A DNA stretch of 64,000 nucleotides from positions 620,001 to 684,000 of the forward strand of contig OY723253.1 of the NCBI GenBank assembly GCA_963210315.1, in the 5' to 3' direction. The stretch's first letter is position 1. Every line of letters begins with the position of its first letter. A program made the translations under genes and the position numbers. Origin of the DNA: Rhynchopus euleeides (taxonomy: Eukaryota > Euglenozoa > Diplonemea > Diplonemida > Diplonemidae). Of this stretch, positions 44,087 to 53,251 are shown in pieces. The notes beneath the pieces were generated by a model. It was given only the letters and a program-made list of their open reading frames with translations, was not told the origin of the DNA and searched no databases.

Positions 44087-46252
44087 ATGCCCCGTCGCAA
44101 GAGGGCTGACTCATCATCATCTGAGGAGAGTAAAAGCAAGAAGGTTGACGCTATCATCGCCGACTGCATTCCCGAGAAGAGCCGAGACCAGTACCACAAA
44201 TCCTACGGTGACTTCGCAGATGCGGTCGATCTCGGAAGGAGGAAGCCGACACCTGATGACCTCATCCTGTACTTCAAAGAGCTGGCTGATGCCGGGCGGA
44301 GTCCAAACACCCTCTGGTCTCTGTTTTCGCAAATCAAGAGCGTGACCGCCGTGAAGTTTCCGCGGGGAAAAGCCCTCGACTACAGCCGGGTGACCACACT
44401 TCTGAAGTCTCTGCAAGGAGGGCATCAAACAAAGAAGGCAGCGGTGTTCACGGAGGACAACGTGAGAGAGCTCCAGGACTTGAGAACCCCAGACAATCTG
44501 AAGGAGGAGACTGGTGCCCCTGACGACCCCATATTGCGTAGTTTGTGCGTAGTGACAAGGGGGGGGGGGGGTCTCATTTTTTGATTTACTCAGCCATTCT
44601 CTGTCTCTATGCCGGGACCCCAAACTCAAGGAGTTCTTGCTGTTCCGGGGTCAGTGAGGGTGCAGGCGCTTCAGGTGCTGCAGGTGCTGCAGGTTCTTCA
44701 GGTGCTGCAGCGCTGGCAGCCTTCGGTGCGGGTTTCGACGCAGTCTTTGCAGGTCTCTTTGGGGGTGCCCTTTGGCGCGGTGCCTGCTTCAGCTCGTCGG
44801 GTGGAAGCATCAACGCATCATTAAGCGGTGCCTGCTTCAGCTCCTCCGGGTGGAAGCGTCAACGCATCATTAAGGAAGAAGGAAGCACAGTTGCTACGCT
44901 TTTTTGCAGCTGCAGGAAACGACACCATACCCAACAACAATCCCCAGACCGTCGAGGGAGAGTGGGCGCCTGGATCCCGTGACACAGATCTCTAGTGCCG
45001 TTGTGATCCCCTCGGATAACGTCTCCTGGACGTTGTCAGCGGAGGTTGCCTGTGTGGCGGTGACCTCCGTATACCCCGCGGGATCCAGTGCCAGTAGCGC
45101 CTTCTTCAGCTTTTCGTCGACCCCTCGGCCGACGCTCTCCTTGATGTCAAGGGCCACCTTCAGGGTGGCACCTCGCAGCGCCCTGAAGGCTGTGATCGTA
45201 TCATCATTCACAATCTCGAGGGTGTTCTACGCGGCTCCTGGAACTCACTTCCTTCTCAGGTGTTTCTGGGCATGGGGCAACCTTGCCCAGGTGTTTCTGG
45301 AGTCCCGCCCCACATGTCGTGCGTTCTTTCGTACGGTGTATAGTGAGTTCTGGCAATAATTTTTTGCTCGGTCAGCGCAGTGCCTCCAGTCCTGTCTCAG
45401 TAGCCACACAGAAAGGGGGACCAAAAAAAACTGGGGGGGGACCAAAAAGCGAGACCCCCCCCCCAGATTGCGTAGTTTGTGCGTAGTGAAAAAGGGGTAA
45501 ATCAGGGGCACCAGGAGATCTTCATCCTGATGCGTGCCTACTTTTTTGTGGGATACTGTGGCGGGCTGCGGACGAACGAGAACCACGCGCTGAAGATGTC
45601 ATCGATTGCTGAAGACTCACCTGAATACGGCGTGTTCGTGTCGTACACAGCAAGCAAGCAGCGGGGTGAGAAAAAGAAGAGCGTCTTCCTGATCCCGAAC
45701 GGGCCATACCTCACCGCCTTCAGAGCCTACCTCGCGCTCCTCCCAGCAATGGCCACCAAAGACGACGGGCCACTGTGGAGGGCGGTGAACCACGCCGGAA
45801 AGGGGTACAAGTCAACGCGGTTGGGAATCCATAGCTGTGAGGAGGCCACGAAGAAGGTGGCAGAATGGCTGGGTCTCCCGGACCCCCGGAAGTACACGGG
45901 GCACGGCATCCGGCGCACAAGTGCCACGCACACCGCCGACAACGGGGCAAGCCTCGACGAACTCATGCGCTTTTATGGCTGGAAAAGTCAGGCCGTGGCC
46001 CAGGGCTATGTCGAAAAATCCAAGGCGCTCCTCTCCAAAATGGCGGAGCGCCTGTCGTCGCAAACGCCCGCAAACTGCCAGCCACAGGTCCCTCCCGCCG
46101 CCCCTCCCGCACCCCCCGTGGTGCCCGACAGCACGGACAACAAGAACGTCTACTATTTCTCCAACATCGGGGAAGGCGCCACCATCACCATCAACTCGAA
46201 GATACCGTGGAAGAAGGACGCTGCAGAGGAGGACGAGGAGGACGAGGATTGA
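44087..46252 (+). CDS. Crypton-like tyrosine recombinase, split
   Basis: This is the only plus-strand gene. Two coding parts are visible: 44087-44548 (N-terminal SAM-like DNA-binding region, e.g. KPTPDDLILYFKELADAG and KKAAVFTEDNVREL) and 45506-46252 (catalytic part); joined they give about 402 residues. The catalytic part has the full tyrosine-recombinase set: Arg in GYCGGLRTNE (176), His-x-x-Arg in GHGIRR (287, 290), Trp in FYGWKS (313) and the nucleophile Tyr in AQGYVEK (322). The tail is acidic. The junction drawn uses donor GTAGTG and acceptor AATCAG, not the local GTATG type, so it is tentative; a 911-bp insertion with 23-bp flanking repeats lies in it. Cryptons and DIRS-like elements carry such enzymes; no reverse transcriptase is near, favouring Crypton. 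Could also be a domesticated gene. Confidence 0.75.
44533..45489. mobile_element. Insertion inside the recombinase gene, flanked by 23-bp direct repeats
   Basis: A 23-bp sequence beginning ATTGCGTAGTTTG occurs at 44533-44555 and identically at 45467-45489. The 911 bp between start AAGGGGGG...GTCTCA and end with the inverse GAGACCCCC...AG, i.e. imperfect G-rich inverted ends. On the minus strand the insert has protein-like frames: 45211-44894 (starting NDDTITAFRALRGATLK) and 44813-44607 (Ala/Pro-rich, ending LLEFGVPA), with a ~40-bp internal duplication at 44805-44875. Either a nested mobile element or a large intron with its own passenger gene. Confidence 0.5.
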
Positions 46253-46491
46253 TCCGAAAAAAAGTGCCAGAGAGTGATCAGATGTGAGAGAGTACCATGA
46301 AATGCATCCAGGAAGGCACCCCTCCCCCCTCCCGACCACCCCCGCCCACCTCCCCCCCCTTTTTGTGCCCGGAAAGTAGCTCCAAGTTAGCACTGCCCTT
46401 CAAAAAGTGATTTTTACTCCATTATTCTACTGGGGGATATTTTCGACGGGAGCGGAGTAACTCAAATTTTGGTTTCGGAAGATAAAATCAC
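46253..46491. other. Spacer between recombinase and foldback
   Basis: No gene seen; C-rich then AT-rich. Any right border of the recombinase element would lie here; no terminal repeat is evident. Confidence 0.4.
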
Positions 46492-46620
46492 GAATTACAC
46501 TCCACAGGAGCCATTTTTGTACTCTCGTATGGGTTTTTTTGCACTCGTCGCCTTCGGCGACTCGTGCAAAAAAATCCCATACTCGAGTAAAAAAATGGCT
46601 CCTTTAGTGTCGTGTAATTA
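46492..46620. repeat. Foldback hairpin at the 3' end of the CDKL gene
   Basis: Two ~60-nt arms (46492-46552 and 46557-46620) are near-perfect inverse copies around a ttcg centre; matched words include ggagccattttt, gtatggg, tttttttgcac and tcgtcgcc. The right arm ends on the TAA stop codon of the kinase gene. Confidence 0.85.
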
Positions 46621-48201
46621 ATAACTAAGAGTTTCTTCGGTGCAGCCCACACATATATGCCTGTGCCGTTGCCACAGTTGACAGAAAGAAGGCATTGGCG
46701 TGGGTGGTGGGGGGGTGTGTGGGGTGTTCACATATTCCACACACATCTGCCCACTCCCCCACCGACGACCGTTCCCATTGCCGACATACTTTTCCCCAAT
46801 GGCACTGAACCCTCCTGACAGTGAGGGGCGCCCGTCCGCACTCCCCTTCGCCACCCTCGAAGGCATCGGGCCCGACGCGCTCCCCTCCCTGCTTGGGACA
46901 CGGGCCAGGGACGGCAGGTTGCCGCTGGCTGCACCGCTGGCACCGCCAGCCGCCGCAACACCTCCGACACCCTCCCGCCCATAGGGCCGTGTGGAGGCCG
47001 GCGGCGGCTCGGGAGGCAGGGCTGCGTTGGGCGGCAGGTCGCCACGCCTCTGGGAAACAGTCGTCGACTCCTGCTGGAAGAACAGATTCCCCCAGTTGGT
47101 GTAGGGCTTCGACACTGCGGCTGGGTCCTCCGCCTGTGGCGCCTGCTGCGCCACGGGGGGCGCCGGCACAGGCGACGGCGGGTTGGTCATCAGCTTCGCG
47201 TCGGCCTTGCCCGGTGGCGGGTGGGGCTGGGGGTGCTGGGTAATCTGATGCGCCTCTGCCTTCGGCTGAGCCGCTGCCGACGCCGCAACACCCGTCACAA
47301 ACTCCTGCCCACCCTCCAGGATGTAGGCCGAGCCCAGCAGGCCAGCGCAGGTCGCCCTCACATTTGGATCGGCAATCAGAGTCGACTTCAGGAAGCTGAG
47401 AAGGTTGGTGTTGCGTATCGCCCCAGCAAGCTTCTTCTCAAGGGGCTCTGTCAGCCGCACCGACGGCAGCGTCACGCCTTTATATTGCGGGTTCTTCGTG
47501 AAGGCGAGGAGCTGCTTCGGAGTCACCTTCCCTACACACCGCAATATGAGCAGCAGCTGGTCCAGATCAGACTCCCCAGGGAACAGAGGCACGCCGGTCG
47601 CAACCTCGGCGATGAGGCAACCCACAGCCCAGACATCAACCGCCTGGTTGTAGTTCATATCCCCAACGAGCAGCTCCGGGCAGCGATACCACCGTGTGGC
47701 GACGTAGTCTGTGTAGAGTCCGGATCCGCCACTCCCTCCTATGTTGCGTGCAAAGCCAAAGTCGCAGAGTTTCAGATGGCGGGTCTTGGTGTCAATCAGA
47801 ATGTTCTCAGGCTTGACATCTCTGTGGGTGACACGCATGCTGTGGCAGTAATGCAGCGCCTTGAGGAGTTGGAAGGTGTACAGCCGGACGTCGTTCTCCT
47901 TCAGCCCGTAGGGGTGGTCGTCCAGCTCTTCGAGGATGGTCTTCTCGACAAACTCGAACACGAGGAAGAGCTTCATGTCGACGGGGCGTCGGAACACCTC
48001 CAAAAGGCTCACGATGTTCTCATGCTTCAGCTGCTTCAGGAGGCGCACCTCGCGGAGGGCGGTCTTCTTGACCTGCTCGTCATCCTCCCCTTCTTTGAAC
48101 TTTTTGATGGCGACAATCCCTCCGGTGTCCACCCTGCGCGCCTTCAGCACCACGCCATACGTCCCTTCCCCTATCGTCCCCAGAATTTCGTACTTATTCA
48201 T
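46618..48201 (-). CDS. CDKL-family protein kinase, two exons
   Basis: Exons 48201-46790 and 46660-46618 (donor GTATGT, acceptor CACAG, phase 2) give 484 residues; reading through the intron would give 527. Residues 4-~290 are a complete kinase: glycine loop GEGTYGVV (11-18), Lys33, the KKTALRE helix at 45-51 that replaces the cyclin-binding PSTAIRE, catalytic HRDVKPEN (126-133), DFG (147-149) and the TDY activation motif (164-166) typical of CDKL1-5. The C-terminal third is Pro/Ser/Ala-rich. CDKL kinases act at cilia and flagella, controlling length and transport, so a flagellated cell is suggested. No key residue is missing. Confidence 0.92.
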   Translation of the reverse strand: MNKYEILGTIGEGTYGVVLKARRVDTGGIVAIKKFKEGEDDEQVKKTALREVRLLKQLKHENIVSLLEVFRRPVDMKLFLVFEFVEKTILEELDDHPYGLKENDVRLYTFQLLKALHYCHSMRVTHRDVKPENILIDTKTRHLKLCDFGFARNIGGSGGSGLYTDYVATRWYRCPELLVGDMNYNQAVDVWAVGCLIAEVATGVPLFPGESDLDQLLLILRCVGKVTPKQLLAFTKNPQYKGVTLPSVRLTEPLEKKLAGAIRNTNLLSFLKSTLIADPNVRATCAGLLGSAYILEGGQEFVTGVAASAAAQPKAEAHQITQHPQPHPPPGKADAKLMTNPPSPVPAPPVAQQAPQAEDPAAVSKPYTNWGNLFFQQESTTVSQRRGDLPPNAALPPEPPPASTRPYGREGVGGVAAAGGASGAASGNLPSLARVPSREGSASGPMPSRVAKGSADGRPSLSGGFSAIGEKYVGNGNGRRWGSGQMCVEYVNTPHTPPPPTPMPSFCQLWQRHRHICVGCTEETLSY

Positions 48202-48981
48202 CGGAGAAGGGGGGAAGAAGAAGAGCTACAAGTGGGGGGGCGGCGACAGCAGCAGCGGGGCCTACAAGGCCACCACTCCTCACGCACCCTGGGGGGGGGG
48301 GGGGGTGGATAGTCAACACGCCCAGAACCAGAACCGGGGGATGGGTTCGGTGATGAAAGGCTCAGCGCATTGCGGCAGAGGTGGGTGATTTTTCGGGGGG
48401 GGGGGTTTGGGGGCTGTACTTGTTTGGGAGGGAGAGAGCACAGTCTCCAGGGCCCAGGTGGCGAACCTAACTGGAAGAGAGGGGGGAGGGGGAGGGGGGG
48501 TAAAAGGTGTGGAGAGCACAGGAATATTTCTCTATATCTCTCTCTGTCTCTCTGTTCGCCCTTCCCACCTCACCTTCCCTCTACGGCAAGCCTGTGGTTG
48601 TGGCGGTGTTGTGTGGGCTGGGCTGGGCTGAGGAATAACGTTGCGGCGGAGGGGGTGTGTTTTGTGTAGGTGGGTCGGTGAGGGGGGGAGGGGAGACGGA
48701 GGTCCGACTTCAACACCCAATGATTTGCACAGCACACACATCGGGATGCGCAGCGGGGGCACGACGGTGTGTGTGACGCAGAGGCACCACACTTTTCTGT
48801 CTCCGAGGCGCTGTCCCTGCAAAGAAGCGTGAGTGGGTCAAGGTGGGCAGTCACCCATCCCACATGCCGTGGCATGATCGGGCCACAATACAAAAAGACA
48901 CACCTGCTGAACTGAACAGCGGTGCATCGCATGATGTCGAATGCAACACCCTCGCCCACCACCCCCCCCCCCCCACCCCAC
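48202..48981. other. Intergenic spacer
   Basis: No gene seen. A CCACTTGTAG acceptor-like site lies on the minus strand upstream of the kinase ATG. Several G runs of 9-14 nt and a short CT repeat at 48532-48553. Confidence 0.5.
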
Positions 48982-48990
48982 CCTAGAACA

Positions 48991-49858
48991 CAGGCATGTC
49001 GCTAAGCGTCGACCGTCGACCCAGTGATTTTGGGTTTCCCCCCCCATAAAAAAGCGTCGACCCAGCGTCGACCCAGTGGACTGGGTTGACGCTTGGTCGA
49101 GGCTTGGAGCGTCGACCTAGTGGAACTGGGTTGCCATTCAAGCCTGGACCAAGCGTCAACCCATTTATTACACTGGGTCGACGCTAACCTAGCGTTGGCC
49201 CGGTTACACTGGGTCGACGCTCACCAAGCGTCGACCAAGCGTCAACCCACTTTCACTGGGTCGACGTCGAAGAGAGTATGGTTTTGCAGGAACAGATGCT
49301 CACTACCGTGGCCTCCGGCGGCTGGGGGGCTCCGCCCCCCAGACCCCCCTGTGGCGTATGTCTCGTACTCAAGTCATTCGATTCCCATCAGGTCAGGGAA
49401 TCCACCCACTCCAGTAGCCTCAGGAGGACGCAGCCAACTCACACAGAATCTGTACGCCCACAATGAACAGATGCTCACTACCGTGGCCTCCGGCGGATGG
49501 GGGGCTCTGCCCCCCAGACCCCCCATCTCGCGTGCCCGTCTAGTAACGAAGTCCTTGCGCTTTGACGGCCGTGACATATCAGGGGGCAGCGTCGAAATCA
49601 TGGTCCCGAAAGCCATTTTTTGGTTTCCTCCGGCACCCGACGGCGCGAGCGGGAGAGGAACCACGGAAGGAACCCAGCGCCTCACACCGTGCCCACCTAG
49701 TGGTCCACCGATGGGAAAATTCAAAATTTGGCAACACGAGCGCGCGCGAAGCGCGCGCGAGAAAAATTGACCCCTAGTGTTTTCCCCCCTGATCCCCCCC
49801 CAAAACAGGAGCGTCAACCCACCAAATCTCCAAAATCGAAAAGTTAGCGACAGGCCTG
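48991..49858. mobile_element. Mutator-like non-autonomous transposon, copy B
   Basis: The 868-bp element has the same terminal inverted repeats as copy A (CAGGCATGTCGCTAA and its inverse with one mismatch) in the same orientation. It is flanked by a perfect 9-bp direct repeat CCTAGAACA (48982-48990 and 49859-49867), unrelated to that of copy A. Differences from copy A are a few substitutions, a 6-bp insertion near 49720 and C-run lengths, so both moved recently. No transposase is encoded; an autonomous partner elsewhere in the genome would be needed. Confidence 0.9.
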
Positions 49859-49867
49859 CCTAGAACA

Positions 49868-50390
49868 CACACTCTACGGGAGTTTCGCCATGTCTTACAA
49901 GGCACACCCCTCAGTATAGGCATTCAATCTACCATATGGTTTCCCCCCCCCCTCCACCCTTCCCCTTCCCCTTGCTTCAACGGGACAGACACCAAGAGCT
50001 GGGTAGCTGTGTAGTAGAGGATATAACACCCGTCTCCCCCTCGTGCCGCACCGGTGTCATGGCATGCACAACATTGCCAGAAGGCGTTGTGCTTTTAGGG
50101 GGGGTTAGGGGGGGATTGATCGTCGAGCGTGAATGGAAAAGTAAGGTTGGGGGGGGGGGGGGGGGACGCCAGAGGCAGCACCCCCCGGGGGTTCAAGCTA
50201 AAACGACACGTCGGAGCACTGCATCCTCTCGTCGAGGGGGCTCGTCCCGCTTGGGCTAGGTGGGAGATATGCGAATAGAAGGGGCAGATTCAGAATACAC
50301 TGGGTGTGGCGTAAGGCGGGTTCCGCACGCCCCGGGGTGACAGGCTGCGGGTGTGGTGGGTGGAGTGCTGCCTGTTGTGCGGCTGTCATG
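49868..50390. other. Intergenic spacer
   Basis: No gene seen. Contains a ~17-nt G run (50147-50164) and the word gtgaatggaaaag shared with the long intron at 4.2 kb. Confidence 0.5.
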
Positions 50391-51548
50391 TCACCGACCG
50401 GGACGATGAGCAGTCGCGCTCATGGCACGTTGGCGCTTCACTGGGGGAAGGTAGCTCTTGGAAGGGGGGGGCAGCTTGTCCACATCCCCCCTGAATTTGA
50501 AGGTCTCGCTGAGCCACTCCAGGGTGGCCCGGATGTTGGCTCTGCCGAGGTCGCCTGGGATGTGGTTCTTCAGCGCTGCGAACAGCACCTGCGAATCCGC
50601 CACAGGGATGGTGGAGAGGGAGCCCCCTTCTGAGAACTTCGCAGCCCACAGCTGCCTCTGCCGGGCGATGCAGTCGTCTGGCCCGATGGCGTTTGTCATT
50701 GCGACACCCCCTGGAGCGAGGGCGTTGCTGACGTCGCCGACAAATTTTCCGTACCTCTGGGAGATGCTGAGCGGCAGCTCCACGCTTTCGAAAGCGTCGG
50801 TGATGATCAGGTCAAATTTTGACGCCGCGTCACCCGACGCCGCACGGCGCACCGTCTTCGCCGCATCCTCCGTCACACAGGTGAACTGCCCGGGGTTGAA
50901 AAACATCCGCGCCTCCGCCAACTCAAACATCGCGGGCTCCACATCCACCACGGTGATGCTCCGCCGGGCAAAGAGCCCTGTCCGCATCAGGGCCATAGGG
51001 ATGTGCCCCCCGCCGCACCCCAGCACCAGGACACGCTTGCGGTGCATCGCGCGGCGCAGCTCGTCGGGGTCCACGCCGCGGGGCACCCGGGCGCAGCCCC
51101 ACTCTGCCCACACCAGGAAGATCATGGAGAGGAACAGCCCGCGCATGCAGGACAGGTCGAAGCAGAGGGGGTGGTATGGCACCCGCACCATGGTCTGCAT
51201 TGCGAAGTTGCCGTAGGGCAGGTCGTCTGTGTGCTGCAGGTTTTTGTAGTGCATCACGCGCGACATGATGGGTTTCGCCCCCGCCTGGCACCACCGCCAG
51301 TCGGCAACCAGGATCTCGCCCTGGAGAACCCGCGCAGGCCTCCGGGCGACAAGGCGGCCTGTGAGGCGCAGCTCCGTCTTGCGGCGCCCCGACACGGAGG
51401 GCGACTCGTCATCCCAGTGCTCCGCAACACGCTTGCAGCACTCCGCCTTCTCCTGATCAGTCCATGTGGGGGCAGCCTGCCCCGCAGCATCTGCTCTCAC
51501 GGCTGGTGGTGGCTTGGCATCCTCACGCTTACGTTTCGGACGTGCCAT
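50391..51548 (-). CDS. Spermidine-synthase-like methyltransferase-fold protein
   Basis: A single exon of 385 residues from the ATG at 51548. The N terminus (PKRKRED) is basic and could be a nuclear signal. At about residue 170 comes the Rossmann motif I VLVLGCGGGHIPMAL, followed by ITVVDVEPAMFELAE (acidic end of strand 2), then FDLIITDAFESVELP and LAPGGVAMTN, the order seen in the spermidine/spermine synthase and METTL13-like families. The classic polyamine-synthase proton-acceptor context (DVVIVD) is replaced by LIITDAFE, so it may be a paralogue, or a protein methyltransferase of the METTL13 group, and not a true polyamine synthase. A CCCAACAG acceptor-like site lies 17 nt before the ATG, with a 3-codon upstream frame between. 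Confidence 0.75.
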   Translation of the reverse strand: MARPKRKREDAKPPPAVRADAAGQAAPTWTDQEKAECCKRVAEHWDDESPSVSGRRKTELRLTGRLVARRPARVLQGEILVADWRWCQAGAKPIMSRVMHYKNLQHTDDLPYGNFAMQTMVRVPYHPLCFDLSCMRGLFLSMIFLVWAEWGCARVPRGVDPDELRRAMHRKRVLVLGCGGGHIPMALMRTGLFARRSITVVDVEPAMFELAEARMFFNPGQFTCVTEDAAKTVRRAASGDAASKFDLIITDAFESVELPLSISQRYGKFVGDVSNALAPGGVAMTNAIGPDDCIARQRQLWAAKFSEGGSLSTIPVADSQVLFAALKNHIPGDLGRANIRATLEWLSETFKFRGDVDKLPPPSKSYLPPVKRQRAMSATAHRPGR

Positions 51549-53251
51549 AGCTATGCCATCACCGCCTGTTGGGTTGGGGTGGACGGTGTGTTGGGTGGTG
51601 GTGGTGGTGGCAATATCGGGTCTTCTTTGAAACGGAGAAAATGCAACGGGTTGAGTGGCGGTGTTGGGGGGGTGTGGTGTTCGCTACCCTCACCCCACCA
51701 CTCCCCCCCGCGGTTCGCTGACCCCCCTCCCCTGTTCTCAGGGGCGTCGCCCTCCGCCATGTGTGCTTCTGGCAGCGCGTCGTCTTGGGCAAGCTTCATC
51801 AGATTCATCGAGCATGGCGGCTGAAAGGCGCGGAAACACAAGGGCCGGGCCCTGGATGCCGCCACAACAGTTTGATGAATGATATTTTCTGCCGCAGGAA
51901 CAAAATGCGTAGGAGGGACACCAAAACATGACCCACATTACCCCCCCCCCCCTTCCCTCCCCGGAACTGCCCATCTCTCAATAGAGCCAGAACACACACA
52001 TTGCGCTCTGGAAAACCCAGCCGGGACGTTGGCTTGCGGCTTCAGTTGACTCTCTCCCCACTCCCTAGAGGGAGGGTGGGGAGTGATGATGACGAATCCC
52101 CGACTCTGCCCACACAGGATATGATGCGGCCATGAAATTTGAACAAAAAATTGAAACAATATGTTTTTGGCCATGCCTCTTGCAGCCCTCCCGGCTGATG
52201 GAAGGTCTGGTATGAAAGGAGGGGTGTTCTCTGAAAGCTAAATGTAACCCCTCCGGATGCATCACAAAGAGAGAAATGAGTGGCGGCGGGAGAGGGGGGG
52301 TGGGGGGGGGGCAACGGCAAGCTTTGGCGTTCTCACTTTCGAACGCTTTGCAACGCACCCTGTCATAAAAAATGCGGCAGGCATCGACTTAGCGATTTGA
52401 TTGCTTTACTACTTTCTTTGGTCGCGATGGGCCCGCGAAACCTGACACGCGGAACCTCGACACGCAGGGGAAAAAAAACGGCTGATTTTTTTTTTTGGGA
52501 GGGGTTGAAATATCTGATGCGAAAGCGCACTGGCCAACACACATGCCGGGCGTGGATACTTCATACTTTTATACCGAACGCACGCCATGATGCGACGCGA
52601 TTTTTCCCGATTCCCAGGTGAGGCAGAGGGAGAGGGGGACAAGGGGAGGGCAAGCCTCCACCACCACCACCACCACTCGCCCCCCTTAAAAAGACTTGCA
52701 GCGCCGGCGAATGGAGAGGGGGAGAGCCAAAAAAATGGAAGGGTGCCAGCAAACAGCTGCTCTTGCATCGAGGTGGGGCGCCAGGGCGTGTGTGGAGGGA
52801 GAGTGGGTGGGTTCTTGCCACACCATGACACCCTCAGGAAAATTATGGGTTCGACCCCCCCCACTCGCCCAGGGTGACCCAGTGATTCGGGGAGGAGGGG
52901 GGTTTCTGATGAAGACACATGGCAAAACACAGGCGGCTTACAACACTGCGTCCGGGGGAGGAGGGGGGGTGGCCCGCAGCTTCTTGTCATTTTCCCTCCC
53001 TTGTGTGTGTGTGTGTGCCCTGCACACACACACAGACGTCCGCAACAACGGTGCATCACAGCCCAGATGCATATCGAACACCGACTCAGCAAAACATATT
53101 CTTCATCGTATCGTACCTATTTTTTTCGCCATGTCTTCTTCTCCTTGAGACGGTCTGACAACGTGGAATATAGTGTAGATGGCAGGGGTTGCTATGTTAT
53201 GCATGCCCAGCCGCTGCAGGCCGATGCCCGCACTGCTCTATGCATGGGGAC
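51549..53251. other. Intergenic spacer
   Basis: No gene seen in 1.7 kb. CAC-repeat and C-run tracts, and poly-T/A tracts near 52470-52500 and 53110-53130. It separates the ATP-grasp gene 3' end from the spermidine-synthase-like gene. Confidence 0.5.
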
